Counted from the first letter of the stretch, positions 15,749 to 25,506 are shown. The stretch: DNA of 64,000 bases from Mycobacterium sp. PSTR-4-N (GCF_022348085.1 NZ_JAKRFN010000006.1:248001-312000); one strand, 5' to 3'. The notes: a model not told the origin generated them from the letters alone. Numbers and translations are program-made.

Positions 15749-16726
15749 ATGCTGGCTATCGTGGCGGACTCCGGCCGACTGACCTGGCACACCGTCCCCG
15801 ATGTGGTACCCGGTCCCGGCGAAGTGTTGCTGCGGGTCACCGCCGCCGGGGTGAATCGGGCCGACCTGCTCCAAGCGGCCGGGCACTACCCACCTCCACC
15901 GGGCGCGAGCGACATCATCGGGCTCGAGGTGTCCGGGGTTATCGAGAGCCTGGGTGCCGACCTCGGTACGACGGAGTGGGCCCCGGGGCAACAGGTCTGC
16001 GCTTTGCTGGCAGGCGGCGGTTACGCCGAATACGTCGCCGTTCCGGCGGGTCAGCTGCTCCCCGCACCCGAGGGGGTACCTCTGGCATACGCCGCCGGAC
16101 TACCCGAGGTGGCGTGCACCGTCTGGTCGAACATCGTGATGACCGCCGGCATCCGGCCCGGCCAACTGCTCCTCGTGCACGGGGGCGCAAGCGGCATCGG
16201 CACCCACGCGATCCAGGTAGCCGGCGCGCTGGGGTGCCGGGTCGCGGTGACCGCAGGATCGGCGAACAAACTCGAGCTGTGCGCAGAACTCGGCGCGGAG
16301 ATCACCATCGACTACCACTCCCAGGATTTCGTCGAGGTGATCCGCGACGCGGGCGGGGCCGACGTCATCCTCGACATCATGGGGGCGGCCTACCTGGACC
16401 GCAACATCGATGCCCTCGCCAAAGACGGTCGCGTGGTCATCATCGGCATGCAAGGTGGCGCCACGGGCGACCTGAACATCGGCAAGCTCCTGGCCAAGCG
16501 CGGCGGCGTGTTCGCCACCGCGCTCCGTGCCCGACCCGTTGACGGCCCTGCCGGGAAGTCCGAGATCGTCACGCAGGTGCGGGACAACGTGTGGCCGATG
16601 ATCGCCGACGGCCAGGTCAGACCGGTGATCGGCGCCGAGTTCCCGATCTCGCAGGCCCAGGCGGCCCACGAGCTGCTCGAATCCGGCGACGTGTCCGGGA
16701 AAGTCATTCTGCGCGTGAGTGATTAG
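15749..16726 (+). CDS. NAD(P)H:quinone oxidoreductase, zinc-independent MDR (Rv3777-like)
   Basis: A 325-residue medium-chain dehydrogenase/reductase of the PIG3/QorA type. The GroES-like N-terminus has AGVNRADLLQAAGHYPPPPG, without the cysteine and histidine zinc ligands of alcohol dehydrogenases. The Rossmann part has VHGGASGIGTHAIQVAGALG, and NADPH contacts follow in VTAGSANKLELC. It reduces quinones or related enones with NADPH. The ATG at 15749 is chosen because upstream in-frame residues lie over the MarR promoter. Synteny: Rv3777 next to Rv3778c. Confidence 0.88.
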   Translation: MLAIVADSGRLTWHTVPDVVPGPGEVLLRVTAAGVNRADLLQAAGHYPPPPGASDIIGLEVSGVIESLGADLGTTEWAPGQQVCALLAGGGYAEYVAVPAGQLLPAPEGVPLAYAAGLPEVACTVWSNIVMTAGIRPGQLLLVHGGASGIGTHAIQVAGALGCRVAVTAGSANKLELCAELGAEITIDYHSQDFVEVIRDAGGADVILDIMGAAYLDRNIDALAKDGRVVIIGMQGGATGDLNIGKLLAKRGGVFATALRARPVDGPAGKSEIVTQVRDNVWPMIADGQVRPVIGAEFPISQAQAAHELLESGDVSGKVILRVSD

Positions 16727-16732
16727 CGCAGG

Positions 16733-17929
16733 TCAGCCGAGCGAAGCGAGCGCCCGCACCAGCTGATCGACCTCGGCCGCGGTGCTGTAGTGGGCCAGTC
16801 CGATCGTCACCGCGCCCCCCACGTCGTTGACCCCGATGACGTCGAGCACGCGAGAACTCGCGTTCGCGATCGCGAGGATTCCGTTGTCGGCGAGCCGCTG
16901 CACCACCCGCTCGGCGGGCACGTTCTCGACGGCGAAGCTGAGCACCGGGATGCGCTCCTCCGGGCTGCCGATCACGATCACCGTGGGCAGTACCCGCAGC
17001 GAGGACAGCAGATAGTCGAACAGCCCGTCGAGGTAGGCCGAGGCGGACCTCATCGACACCGCGAGCCGTTCACGACGGCTGCCCTGGGCCGAATCTTCAA
17101 GACCGGCAAGGTATTCGATGCTCGCCACCAGGCCGGCGAGATAACCGAACTGGTGCGAGCCCAACTCCAGACGAGCCGGTCCGGTTGCGTCGGGGTCCAA
17201 GGAGACCGACCCGAATGCGTCGATGAGCGACGGGTCACGGAAGACGAGCGCGCCGACCGGGGGACCACCCCAGGCCAGTGCGTTGAGCGCCACCACGTCG
17301 GCCTCCACCTCGTCGATGTCGATGAGGCGGTAGGGTGCGGCGGCCGAGTGATCGACGACGGCGAGGCCGCCGACGTCGTGCACCAGCTTGGTCACCTCGC
17401 GCAGCTCGGTGACCGTGCCCAAAGTGGTTGACGCCGAGGTCAATGCGACCAGCCGGGTGGCCCGGTTCACCAGGCCCTCCCACTGCCACGTGGGCAGGTC
17501 TCCGGTCTCGATGTCCACCTCGGCCCACTTGACCTGGGCGCCGTAGCGGTTGGCCGCGCGCAACCACGGGGCGATGTTCGCCTCGTCGTCGAGCCGGGAC
17601 ACCACGACCTCGTAACCGAGGCCGACGCGGCCCGATGCCGCATCGGCAAGCGACGTCAGCAGCACTGCGCGGTCGGCGCCGAGGACCACCCCGGCAGGGT
17701 CGGCGTTGACCAGATCGGCCACCGCCTGGCGGGCTGCAGCGAGCACCGCCGCGCTGCGCCGCGATGACGGGTGCGGACTGCCCACCGTCGGCATCGAGCC
17801 GCGGAACGCGGTGGACACCGCACGGCTGACCGTATCCGGCAGCAGCATGCCGTGCTGCGCGTCGAAGTGCACCCAGCCATCGCCCAACGATGGGTGCAGA
17901 CCACGCACCCGGGCGACGTCGTATGCCAT
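16733..17929 (-). CDS. Class V aminotransferase-fold protein lacking the PLP lysine (Rv3778c-like)
   Basis: A 398-residue protein of the cysteine desulfurase/class V fold. The start ATG 17929 gives the usual beginning [23 protein letters not shown]. Conserved pieces: [13 protein letters not shown], the PLP-ring Asp in [12 protein letters not shown], and [15 protein letters not shown]. In SufS/IscS-type enzymes the Schiff-base lysine sits in S-G/S-HK-x-x-GP. Here the same place reads [15 protein letters not shown], with Ala219 where lysine is expected. It may therefore be non-catalytic or use PLP differently. Its place next to the galactan-export operon equals Rv3778c. It is convergent with the oxidoreductase. 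Confidence 0.83.
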   Translation of the reverse strand: MAYDVARVRGLHPSLGDGWVHFDAQHGMLLPDTVSRAVSTAFRGSMPTVGSPHPSSRRSAAVLAAARQAVADLVNADPAGVVLGADRAVLLTSLADAASGRVGLGYEVVVSRLDDEANIAPWLRAANRYGAQVKWAEVDIETGDLPTWQWEGLVNRATRLVALTSASTTLGTVTELREVTKLVHDVGGLAVVDHSAAAPYRLIDIDEVEADVVALNALAWGGPPVGALVFRDPSLIDAFGSVSLDPDATGPARLELGSHQFGYLAGLVASIEYLAGLEDSAQGSRRERLAVSMRSASAYLDGLFDYLLSSLRVLPTVIVIGSPEERIPVLSFAVENVPAERVVQRLADNGILAIANASSRVLDVIGVNDVGGAVTIGLAHYSTAAEVDQLVRALASLG

Positions 17930-18061
17930 GTCAGCCCACCTTAGTGCGTCCAGGGAACCTCGCCGTACCGCCGCATCGCGGTCGGTGAGCGATTGCCCGA
18001 CCTCGCTCGTGCTGCCCATGCCGTGGCCGGTACGGGACATCTGGGCAGCCATACTAGTCCA

Positions 18062-20011
18062 GTGAGCAACGGGTACGGCGTGCTGGTTGCGTGGGCGTTG
18101 CTGGTGATCCCCGGGGCAATCATCGCCCGGTGCGGCGGGCTGGGATGGACCGCCTCGGTGGCCGCCGGGCCGGCTCTGACCTACGGCGCCGTGGCCATGG
18201 CAATCGTGCCGTTCGGTGCCCTCGCAGTGCCGTGGAACGCCGGCACGGCGCTGGTTGCTCTCGCGGTGTTGGCAGCTGCGATCGCTGGTTTGCGGCTACT
18301 GGCGCGACGAGTCCGGCCGGGCCTGCAGAACCTGCCGCAGAGACCGCGCCCGCCGCGCGGTGCGGCGCTGGTGACCGGGGCAGGCGTCGTCGTCGGCGCG
18401 ATCCTGATCTGGGTGGCCGCCTCCCGCGGGCTGCAGAACTGGCAGTCGATTCCCAGCACCTGGGACGCGGTCTGGCACGCCAACACCATCCGGTTCATCC
18501 TCGACACCGGCCAGGCCTCCCCGACGCACATGGGCGAATTACGCAACATCGAAACCCACGAGGCGCTGTACTACCCGTCCGCGTTCCATGCACTGGCCGC
18601 GGTGTTCGCCCAGGTGACCGGGGCGGCGCCGGCGACCGCCTACACGGTCGTCTCCGTCGCGGTGTCCTGCTGGCTGTTCCCGGCCAGCGCGGCGATGTTG
18701 ACCTGGCAGCTCATGCACCGGTGGGCGGCGCCGTGGCCCACCTTCGGGGCGGCCGCCACCTCGGCGGCGTTGGCCGCGTCGTTCACCGCGGTCCCCTATG
18801 TCGAATTCGACACCGCCTCGATCGCCAATCTCGCGGCCTACGGCATCGCCGTCGGCGCGTTCGTGCTCGTCACCACGACGCTGGCCCACCGCGACCGCAT
18901 CCCGATGGCCGTGCTGGCCGTCGTCGGGGTCTTCTCCGTGCACATCACCGGCGGGGTGGTCACGGTCCTGCTGGTCGCCGCCTGGTGGTCGGTCGAAGCG
19001 CTGCGCCGCCCGGTGCGAGGTCGGCTCGGCGATCTCGGCACGCTCGTCGCCGTCGCCGCTCCGTCGGTGGCCCTGCTGCTGCCGCAATTCCTCGGTGTGC
19101 TGCAGCAGGCGGAGATCATCGAAGGGCATTCCTTCGTCACCCATCAGGGCAGGAAGCGAGCACTGTTCGACGCGGTCGTGCAGCACACCCGCCACCTCAA
19201 CGACTTCCCGATCCAATGGTGGCTGGTCGTGCTGGCGGCCGCCGGCGGCATCCTGCTGATCGTTCGGCGGGTGTGGTGGCCCGTGCCGGTGTGGCTGCTG
19301 CTGGTCGCCTCGATCGTGCACTCCTCGGCGCCGTTCGGTGGCCCCCTGGGGGCGGCCATCGGCCAGTTCAGCGACCTCTTCTACAGCGACCCGCGCCGGC
19401 TGTCCGCGGTGATCACCCTGCTGCTGAGCGCGCTGGCCGGCATCGCGGCCACGGCCGGCGCCTGCTGGTTGGCCGAGCGTGTTCCGACGATTCCGGCGCG
19501 CGTCCGCCACGCCGCGGTCGCGGCCGTGCTCGCGGTGGCAGCCGTCTCATCCGCCGTGCACTACCTGCCGCGCCACGAGTTCCTGTTCGGCGACAAGTAC
19601 GACTCGGTGATCATCGACGGCAAGGACCTCGAGGCGTTCGCGTACCTGGCCACGCTGCCGGGGGCGCGCGACACCCTGATCGCCAACGCCAACACCGACG
19701 GCACCGCGTGGATGTACGCCATCGCCGATCTGCATCCGCTGTGGACCCACTACGACTACCCGGTGCAGCAGGGACCCGGCTATCACCGATTCATCATCTG
19801 GGCCTACGCCGACGACGCCGACACCGATCCCCGGGTGGCCGAGGCGGTCGCGGCGCTGAACATCCGCTACCTTCTCGTGAGCACGCCGGTGGTGCGGGGA
19901 TTCGTGATCCCCGACGGGCTGGCGTCGCTGGACAAATCCCGCTCCTGGGAGAAGATCTACGACAACGGCGAGACGCGCATCTATCGGTGGCGCGGAGCCC
20001 GACCGGAATGA
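18062..20011 (+). CDS. Polytopic GT-C-type membrane protein (Rv3779-like)
   Basis: A 649-residue protein with about 12 membrane spans and a soluble C-terminal domain of roughly 130 residues. The GTG at 18062 gives [21 protein letters not shown], a membrane start at once; the longer frame from 17993 overlaps the divergent gene and is rejected. The loop after the first spans contains the acidic pair region [18 protein letters not shown], like the catalytic loop of GT-C glycosyltransferases. In M. tuberculosis Rv3779 has been linked to polyprenyl-phosphomannose supply. It stands upstream of bpa-wzt-glfT1-wzm, as in M. tuberculosis. Confidence 0.82.
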   Translation: MSNGYGVLVAWALLVIPGAIIARCGGLGWTASVAAGPALTYGAVAMAIVPFGALAVPWNAGTALVALAVLAAAIAGLRLLARRVRPGLQNLPQRPRPPRGAALVTGAGVVVGAILIWVAASRGLQNWQSIPSTWDAVWHANTIRFILDTGQASPTHMGELRNIETHEALYYPSAFHALAAVFAQVTGAAPATAYTVVSVAVSCWLFPASAAMLTWQLMHRWAAPWPTFGAAATSAALAASFTAVPYVEFDTASIANLAAYGIAVGAFVLVTTTLAHRDRIPMAVLAVVGVFSVHITGGVVTVLLVAAWWSVEALRRPVRGRLGDLGTLVAVAAPSVALLLPQFLGVLQQAEIIEGHSFVTHQGRKRALFDAVVQHTRHLNDFPIQWWLVVLAAAGGILLIVRRVWWPVPVWLLLVASIVHSSAPFGGPLGAAIGQFSDLFYSDPRRLSAVITLLLSALAGIAATAGACWLAERVPTIPARVRHAAVAAVLAVAAVSSAVHYLPRHEFLFGDKYDSVIIDGKDLEAFAYLATLPGARDTLIANANTDGTAWMYAIADLHPLWTHYDYPVQQGPGYHRFIIWAYADDADTDPRVAEAVAALNIRYLLVSTPVVRGFVIPDGLASLDKSRSWEKIYDNGETRIYRWRGARPE

Positions 20012-20039
20012 CGACGCAACGCTGGGGCACTCTAGGAAC

Positions 20040-20561
20040 ATGACTTCGGGCATGACATCGGACAACGACGACAACATCGAGATCATCGGCGACGGGACGC
20101 CCGACGCCGAGCAGAGCTCCGACGGGAAATCGCTCACCGACCTCGTCGAGCAACCGGCCAAAGTCATGCGGATCGGCACCATGATCAAACAGCTGCTCGA
20201 GGAGGTGCGCGCCGCCCCGCTCGACGAAGCCAGCCGCGGCCGGCTGCGCGACATCCACCGCACCAGCATCAGCGAGCTGGAGGACGGCCTCGCGCCGGAG
20301 TTGCGTGCCGAACTCGAGCGGCTCACGCTGCCGTTTACGGAGGACGCGGTGCCGTCGGATTCGGAGCTGCGGATCGCCCAGGCGCAGCTGGTGGGCTGGC
20401 TGGAGGGGTTGTTCCACGGCATCCAGACCGCCCTGTTCGCCCAGCAGATGGCCGCCCGTCAGCAGCTCGAGCAGATGCGCCAGGGGGCACTTCCGCCCGG
20501 CGTGAGCATCCCGGGGCAACGCGGCGGGCCCGGGCATCCCGGCACCGGGCAGTACCTGTGA
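20040..20561 (+). CDS. bpa: Bacterial proteasome activator Bpa/PafE (Rv3780-like)
   Basis: 173 residues. The core (about 40-150) is the four-helix bundle that assembles into a ring of 12: KVMRIGTMIKQLLEEVRAAPLDEASRGR, split by loops, and AQLVGWLEGLFHGIQTALFAQQM. The C-terminus ends in GQYL, the motif that docks into pockets of the 20S proteasome and opens its gate without ATP. The acidic N-terminal 30 residues are disordered, as in the M. tuberculosis protein. ATG 20040 or 20052 may be used. Its position between the Rv3779 homologue and wzt is conserved. Confidence 0.93.
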   Translation: MTSGMTSDNDDNIEIIGDGTPDAEQSSDGKSLTDLVEQPAKVMRIGTMIKQLLEEVRAAPLDEASRGRLRDIHRTSISELEDGLAPELRAELERLTLPFTEDAVPSDSELRIAQAQLVGWLEGLFHGIQTALFAQQMAARQQLEQMRQGALPPGVSIPGQRGGPGHPGTGQYL

Positions 20562-20568
20562 GACGTCG

Positions 20569-21381
20569 GTGAGCAGTCCCCACAGCTCGACGGAACCGTT
20601 CATCGAGACGCGCGACGCGTGGGTGGAGTTTCCGATCTTCGACGCCAAGACGCGTTCGCTGAAGAAGGCGTTCCTCGGCAAGGCCGGCGGCGCGATCGGG
20701 CGCAACGAATCCAACGTCGTCGTCATCGAGGCGCTCCGCGACATCACGATGTCGTTGAAGATGGGCGACCGGGTCGGCCTGGTCGGACACAACGGCGCGG
20801 GTAAGTCCACCCTGCTGCGCCTGCTGTCGGGCATCTACGAGCCGACTCGCGGCGTGGCGACGGTGCAGGGCCGGGTGGCCCCCGTCTTCGACCTGGGCGT
20901 CGGCATGGACCCCGAGATCTCCGGCTTCGAGAACATCATCATCCGCGGCCTGTTCCTCGGGCAGACGCGCAAGCAGATGATGTCCAAGGTCGACGAGATC
21001 GCCGAGTTCACCGAGCTCGGCGACTACCTGTCGATGCCGCTGCGGACGTACTCGACCGGTATGCGCGTGCGATTGGCGATGGGTGTGGTGACGAGCATCG
21101 ATCCGGAGATCCTGCTCCTCGACGAGGGCATCGGCGCGGTCGACGCCGACTTCCTGAAGAAGGCGCAGACCCGACTGGCCGATCTGGTGGCACGGTCGGG
21201 AATCCTGGTCTTCGCCAGCCATTCCAACGAGTTCCTGGCCCGCCTGTGCAACACCGCGATGTGGATCGACCACGGCACCGTGAAAATGGAGGGCGGCATC
21301 GAGGACGTGGTGCGGGCCTACGAGGGCGAGGACGCCGCACGGCATGTGCGGGAGGTCCTCGAGGAGACCGCGCGTGGGTGA
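20569..21381 (+). CDS. wzt: ABC transporter ATP-binding subunit for galactan export (Wzt/RfbE, Rv3781-like)
   Basis: A 270-residue nucleotide-binding subunit. Walker A GHNGAGKST (residues 73-81), signature region TYSTGMRVRLAMG, Walker B EILLLDEG. The N-terminal stretch SLKKAFLGKAGG is typical of O-antigen/teichoic acid exporters, and there is no carbohydrate-binding C-terminal extension. With Wzm it is thought to flip the lipid-linked galactan precursor across the inner membrane. GTG start, 7 bases after the bpa stop; overlap of 8 bases with glfT1. Confidence 0.93.
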   Translation: MSSPHSSTEPFIETRDAWVEFPIFDAKTRSLKKAFLGKAGGAIGRNESNVVVIEALRDITMSLKMGDRVGLVGHNGAGKSTLLRLLSGIYEPTRGVATVQGRVAPVFDLGVGMDPEISGFENIIIRGLFLGQTRKQMMSKVDEIAEFTELGDYLSMPLRTYSTGMRVRLAMGVVTSIDPEILLLDEGIGAVDADFLKKAQTRLADLVARSGILVFASHSNEFLARLCNTAMWIDHGTVKMEGGIEDVVRAYEGEDAARHVREVLEETARG

Positions 21382-22270
21382 GACCGTATGCGCGGTCGTC
21401 GTGACCCATCGCCGTCCCGACGAGCTCGCGAAGTCCCTCGACGTCGTGGCGTCGCAGAGCCGCCGCCCCGACCACCTCATCGTGATCGACAACGACGCCG
21501 ATGACACGGTGCGGGATATCGTTGCCGGCCAACCGATTTCGACGACCTATTTGGGCTCGAAGCGCAACCTCGGCGGCGCGGGCGGCTTCGCGCTCGGCAT
21601 GCTGCATGCGCTGGCGCTCGGCGCGGACTGGGTGTGGCTGGCCGACGACGACGGCCGCCCGCAGGACAGTGAGGTGTTGGGGACCTTGCTGCGGTGCGCC
21701 GAGCGGCACGGACTCGCCGAGGTGTCGCCGATGGTGTGCAACCTCGACCACCCCGAACGGCTCGCGTTCCCGCTGCGCCGCGGCCTGGTGTGGCGGCGCC
21801 TGGCCGGCGAATTGCGCACCGACGGCAGCGGAGACCTGTTGCCCGGCATCGCCTCGCTGTTCAACGGCGCACTGTTCCGCGCGTCGACGATCGAGGCGGT
21901 GGGCGTGCCGGATCTGCGGCTGTTCATCCGCGGCGACGAGACCGAGGTGCACCGGCGCCTGATCCGCACGGGTCTGCCGTTCGGCACCTGCCTCGACGCG
22001 GTCTATCTCCACCCCTGCGGCACAGAGGAATTCAAGCCCATTCTGGGCGGCCGGATGCACACCCAGTACCCGGACAACGAGATCAAGCGGTTCTACACCT
22101 ACCGCAACCGTGGCTACCTGCAGGCCCAGCCCGGCATGCGCAAGCTCGTCGCGCAGGAGTGGCTGCGCTTCGGCTGGTACTTCCTGGTGTCGGCGCGCGA
22201 CCCCCGCGGCTTCGCCGAGTGGATTCGGTTGCGACGGATGGGACGACGAGAGAGGTTCACACGCCGATGA
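21374..22270 (+). CDS. glfT1: Galactofuranosyltransferase GlfT1 (Rv3782-like)
   Basis: A 298-residue GT2-type enzyme that adds the first galactofuranose residues to decaprenyl-PP-GlcNAc-Rha, starting the galactan. The N-terminal Rossmann-like part has VCAVVVTHRRPDELAKSL, the nucleotide loop IDNDADD, SKRNLGGAGGFALGM, and the metal-binding DDD at residues 91-93 in WVWLADDDG. The catalytic acid region is FIRGDETEVHRRL. GTG 21374, overlapping the wzt stop, is preferred over the longer frame from 21344. The stop overlaps the wzm start by 4 bases. Confidence 0.93.
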   Translation: MGETVCAVVVTHRRPDELAKSLDVVASQSRRPDHLIVIDNDADDTVRDIVAGQPISTTYLGSKRNLGGAGGFALGMLHALALGADWVWLADDDGRPQDSEVLGTLLRCAERHGLAEVSPMVCNLDHPERLAFPLRRGLVWRRLAGELRTDGSGDLLPGIASLFNGALFRASTIEAVGVPDLRLFIRGDETEVHRRLIRTGLPFGTCLDAVYLHPCGTEEFKPILGGRMHTQYPDNEIKRFYTYRNRGYLQAQPGMRKLVAQEWLRFGWYFLVSARDPRGFAEWIRLRRMGRRERFTRR

Positions 22271-23097
22271 CGTTCACCGATGCCGCGGCGCAGTCGAGGA
22301 CGTTCACCCGCGCATGGGCCGATCTGGTCGGCGGCTTCGGCAAGCGCGAGCTGTGGTTGCACCTGGGTTGGCAGGACATCAAGCAGCGCTACCGACGTTC
22401 TGTGCTCGGCCCGTTCTGGATCACCATCGCCACGGGCACGACTGCCGTCGCGATGGGTGCGCTCTATTCCAAGCTGTTCAAACTCGAACTGTCCGAACAT
22501 CTTCCCTACGTGACGCTCGGGCTGATCATCTGGAACCTGATCAATGCCTCGATCCTCGAGGGCGCCGAGGTGTTCATCGCCAACGAGGGCCTGATCAAAC
22601 AGCTTCCGACGCCGCTGTCGGTGCACGTGTACCGGCTGGTGTGGCGGCAGATGATCCTGTTCGCCCACAACATCATCATCTTCGTGATCATCGCGATCAT
22701 CTATCCGAAGCCGTGGACGTGGACCGACCTCGCCGTCATCCCGGCGCTGGGTCTCATTGCGCTGAACTGTGTCTGGGTGTCCCTGTGTTTCGGCATCCTC
22801 GCGACCCGCTACCGCGACATCAGCCCGCTGCTGAACAGCCTGGTGCAGCTGCTGTTCTTCATGACGCCGATCATCTGGAACGAGTCCACGCTGCAGGCCC
22901 AGGGTGCCGGGCACTGGGCCAAGATCGTCGAACTCAACCCGCTGCTGCACTACCTCGACATCGTGCGCGCACCGCTGCTCGGCGCGGATCAGGAACTGCG
23001 GCACTGGCTGGTGGTGCTGGTGCTGACCGTACTCGGTTGGACGTTCGCCGCACTGGCGATGCGCCAGTATCGGGCGCGGGTGCCGTACTGGGTGTGA
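22267..23097 (+). CDS. wzm: ABC transporter permease for galactan export (Wzm/RfbD, Rv3783-like)
   Basis: A 276-residue ABC-2 type permease with six membrane spans. The N-terminal cytoplasmic helix ends in LHLGWQDIKQRYRRSVLGPFW, the hallmark of polysaccharide exporters of this class. Spans follow, with FMTPIIWNESTLQ in the periplasmic re-entrant part. It partners Wzt. The ATG overlaps the glfT1 stop (ATGA), so wzt-glfT1-wzm are translationally coupled. A much longer frame reading back to 21694 is only glfT1 read out of frame. Confidence 0.93.
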   Translation: MTFTDAAAQSRTFTRAWADLVGGFGKRELWLHLGWQDIKQRYRRSVLGPFWITIATGTTAVAMGALYSKLFKLELSEHLPYVTLGLIIWNLINASILEGAEVFIANEGLIKQLPTPLSVHVYRLVWRQMILFAHNIIIFVIIAIIYPKPWTWTDLAVIPALGLIALNCVWVSLCFGILATRYRDISPLLNSLVQLLFFMTPIIWNESTLQAQGAGHWAKIVELNPLLHYLDIVRAPLLGADQELRHWLVVLVLTVLGWTFAALAMRQYRARVPYWV

Positions 23098-23100
23098 CGC

Positions 23101-23544
23101 TCAGCTGACCAGGGCGTTCCGATCCGGCTCCGGTCCGAAGACGAACCGGCGGCCCGTGAGCGTGTGCGGGGTGATCCGCACGTAGCGCAGCTTGCGGGTC
23201 GCGACCCATGGATACAGGCCGGCGCTGTCGGCCTCGGCGATCTCGGCGGATGCGCTGAGTAGCTTGGCTGTTCCGCGGACCACGACGCTCCACCCCTCGG
23301 CGACGTTGTGGTCGTCTGCTTCGAACACGACGTTCTCGTTGAGAACCGCGGTCAGCAGCTTCGTGCCCTCGGCGGTGCGGAACAGCAGGGTCTTGTGCTG
23401 GACGACGTAGTTGACGGGAAAGATCTCCGTCCAGCCGCCGACGGTGGTCACCAATCTGCCGAGCGTGAGTCCGGACAGCAGCTGCCAGCTCTGCGATTCG
23501 GACAGCTCGGTCACCGGGGCGGTTGTCGCATCCATGTCCACCAT
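23101..23544 (-). CDS. Pyridoxamine 5'-phosphate oxidase-like flavin protein
   Basis: A 147-residue split-barrel protein of the FMN/F420-binding PNPOx-like group. Core strands: LTLGRLVTTVGGWTEIFPVNYVV, then LLFRTAEGTKLLTAVLNENVVFEAD, then GWSVVVRGTAKLL. The true substrate is unknown; mycobacterial members often use F420 or bind haem or FMN. ATG 23544 or 23535 is the start; upstream in-frame codons are Arg-rich noise. It converges on wzm with a 3-base gap. Confidence 0.83.
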   Translation of the reverse strand: MVDMDATTAPVTELSESQSWQLLSGLTLGRLVTTVGGWTEIFPVNYVVQHKTLLFRTAEGTKLLTAVLNENVVFEADDHNVAEGWSVVVRGTAKLLSASAEIAEADSAGLYPWVATRKLRYVRITPHTLTGRRFVFGPEPDRNALVS

Positions 23545-23597
23545 GGTCGTCGGCGACGCCGGTGACTCGTAGGGTCCAACGGCACTTCTTCGCCGAC

Positions 23598-24056
23598 TCA
23601 GCGGTGCGGCGGTGGGGTCTGCACGGCGGCGTTGATCCGATTCCAGGCGTTGATGGTGACGGCCATCGCGATCACCTGGCCGAGCTCGCGTTGGGTGAAC
23701 GTGTCGGCGGCGACGGCGTAGACGTCCTCGGGCACCCCGTGATCGCCGAGCACCGTGAGGGATTCGGTGAGCGCGAGGGCAGCCCGTTCGCGCGCACTGA
23801 AGAGGTCGCCGGCTTCGGTCCACGCCGCGAGGACGTCGATCTTCTGGTCGCTCACACCCAGTTTGCATGCGTCGCGGGTGTGCATGTCGAGGCAGAACGC
23901 GCAGCGGTTCATCTGCGAGGCGCGGATCTTGATCAGCTCACCCAGCTCGGGCTCGACGTCCTTGGCCGCCGCGGTGGAGAGCTTCATCATCGCGTCGTAG
24001 AGCTCGGGGGAGCTCTTGTAGATCGGGAATCTCGGGCCGGTCAGTGTCTGTGTCAT
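23598..24056 (-). CDS. AhpD-like carboxymuconolactone decarboxylase family protein
   Basis: 152 residues. The AhpD/CMD core has the redox motif CAFCLDMHTRDA (C-x2-C-x3-H) used for peroxidase chemistry. The surrounding helices (PELGELIKIRASQMNR before, LTESLTVL and TFTQRELGQVIAMAVTINAWNRI after) are typical of the alkylhydroperoxidase D group. It probably reduces peroxides or an electrophile. It is divergent from the MocR-type regulator 49 bases away. Confidence 0.87.
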   Translation of the reverse strand: MTQTLTGPRFPIYKSSPELYDAMMKLSTAAAKDVEPELGELIKIRASQMNRCAFCLDMHTRDACKLGVSDQKIDVLAAWTEAGDLFSARERAALALTESLTVLGDHGVPEDVYAVAADTFTQRELGQVIAMAVTINAWNRINAAVQTPPPHR

Positions 24057-24089
24057 GACATCGACGCTAGGCGGTAGAAGCCCGCGCCG

Positions 24090-24124
24090 ATGGTTCAATT
24101 GACCCGTGGTTTCATGGGCCAATT
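24090..24124 (+). promoter_or_regulatory. Imperfect direct repeat in the AhpD-like/MocR intergenic region
   Basis: The units atggttcaatt (24090-24100) and atgggccaatt (24114-24124) match at 9 of 11 positions and are 24 bases apart. The second lies just inside the GTG start of the MocR-type gene. MocR/PdxR regulators usually bind direct repeats near their own promoter, so this is a plausible operator for both divergent genes. Inferred from pattern only. Confidence 0.4.
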
Positions 24125-25506
24125 CAGGTGGGCGCGATCTGCACCTGGAACTGCGGCAGATGCTCGTCCCCGGGACGAGGGGCGCGAAGGAGACGGTGAT
24201 CGCGGCGCTGCGCGAAGCGGCACGATCCGGCCGGCTGACGCCGGGCACCATGTTGCCGGCGTCGCGCACGTTGGCCGCCGATCTCGGACTGGCCCGCAAC
24301 ACCGTCGCCGACGCTTACGCCGAACTCGTCGCCGAGGGGTGGTTCGGGTCCCGCCAGGGGGCGGGCACCTGGGTGCTGAACACGGCCCAGCCGTCTGCCC
24401 ACACCCGGCCCCGCGGGCAATCGGTCGCCCCGGTCCACAACCTGATGCCCGGGTCGCCGGATGTGTCGGAGTTCCCCCGAAGCCAGTGGATCGCGTCGAC
24501 GCGTCGCGCGCTGATCGCCGCGCCGAACTCCGCACTGCACCTGGGAGACCCGCGGGGACGTATCGAGTTGCGTTCTGCCTTGGCGGATTATCTGGCGCGC
24601 GCACGCGGTGTTCGAACTTCGCCGGAGTCGATCGTCATCTGCGCCGGCGTCCGCCACGGCGTGGAGCTGCTGACCCGGGCGCTGGGCGGTCCGATTGCGG
24701 TCGAAGCGTATGGGCTGCACTTGTTTCGCGATGCGATCACGGCAGCGGGCGGGTCGACGGTGCCGATCGGCGTCGACGACCACGGCGCCGTCGTCGAGGA
24801 ACTGGAGGGGCTCGACGCTGCCGGCGTGCTTCTGACACCGGCGCACCACAATCCGCTGGGGATGCCGCTGCACCCGTCGCGACGTACCGCGGTGGTCGAA
24901 TGGGCCCGCCGGACATCGGCTTTCGTGCTCGACGACGACTACGACGGGGAATTTCGCTTCGATCGCCAACCCATCGGCGCGCTGCAGGCGTTGGACCCGG
25001 GACGGGTGGTCTACCTCGGATCGGTCAGCAAGAGCTTGTCACCGGCATTGCGGCTGGGGTGGCTCGCCTTGCCCGAGACGCTGGTCGATCCGGTCGTCGA
25101 CGCCGCTGGCGGCCAACAGTTCTCCGTCGACGTGATCAACCAACTCACCCTGGCCGACTTCGTGTCGCGGGGGTACTACGACCGCCACATCCGACGGATG
25201 CGCGGGCGGTACCGGCGGCGCAGGGACGCACTCGTGGGCGCACTGACACCGTTCGACGTCGGCACGGCCGGATTGGCTGCCGGACTCAATCTGCTGGTGA
25301 CGCTGCCCGACGGCACCGAGGCCGAGGTGATGCGCCGGGCGGGCGAGGCCGGGATCGCGCTGACCGGGCTGTCGATCCTGCGCCACCCCGACGCGGCTGT
25401 CGATCAGCGCGACGGCATCGTCGTCGGGTACGCCGCGCCACCCGAACATGCCTTCGGCGCGGCGATCTCGGCGTTGTGTGAGGTGCTGGCCGCCAGTCGG
25501 TTGTAG
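24106..25506 (+). CDS. MocR/PdxR-type regulator (GntR HTH fused to aminotransferase domain)
   Basis: 466 residues. The N-terminal GntR winged helix (about residues 20-90) includes SGRLTPGTMLPASRTLAADLG, split from RNTVADAYAELVAEGW. It is followed by a complete fold-type I aminotransferase domain with NPLGMPL, DDDYDGEF and the PLP-binding Lys309 in GSVSKSLSPALRLGW. Such proteins sense PLP or amino-compound aldimines and activate a neighbouring gene. The likely target is the divergent AhpD-like gene. GTG start. It runs on, 9 bases apart, to the Ddn-like gene. Confidence 0.9.
   Translation: MVSWANSGGRDLHLELRQMLVPGTRGAKETVIAALREAARSGRLTPGTMLPASRTLAADLGLARNTVADAYAELVAEGWFGSRQGAGTWVLNTAQPSAHTRPRGQSVAPVHNLMPGSPDVSEFPRSQWIASTRRALIAAPNSALHLGDPRGRIELRSALADYLARARGVRTSPESIVICAGVRHGVELLTRALGGPIAVEAYGLHLFRDAITAAGGSTVPIGVDDHGAVVEELEGLDAAGVLLTPAHHNPLGMPLHPSRRTAVVEWARRTSAFVLDDDYDGEFRFDRQPIGALQALDPGRVVYLGSVSKSLSPALRLGWLALPETLVDPVVDAAGGQQFSVDVINQLTLADFVSRGYYDRHIRRMRGRYRRRRDALVGALTPFDVGTAGLAAGLNLLVTLPDGTEAEVMRRAGEAGIALTGLSILRHPDAAVDQRDGIVVGYAAPPEHAFGAAISALCEVLAASRL

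Noticed and set aside
21694..22266. Longer Wzm starting at 21694
   Set aside because: The extra 191 residues are glfT1 read in another frame; ATG 22267 gives the correct family N-terminus and 4-base coupling.
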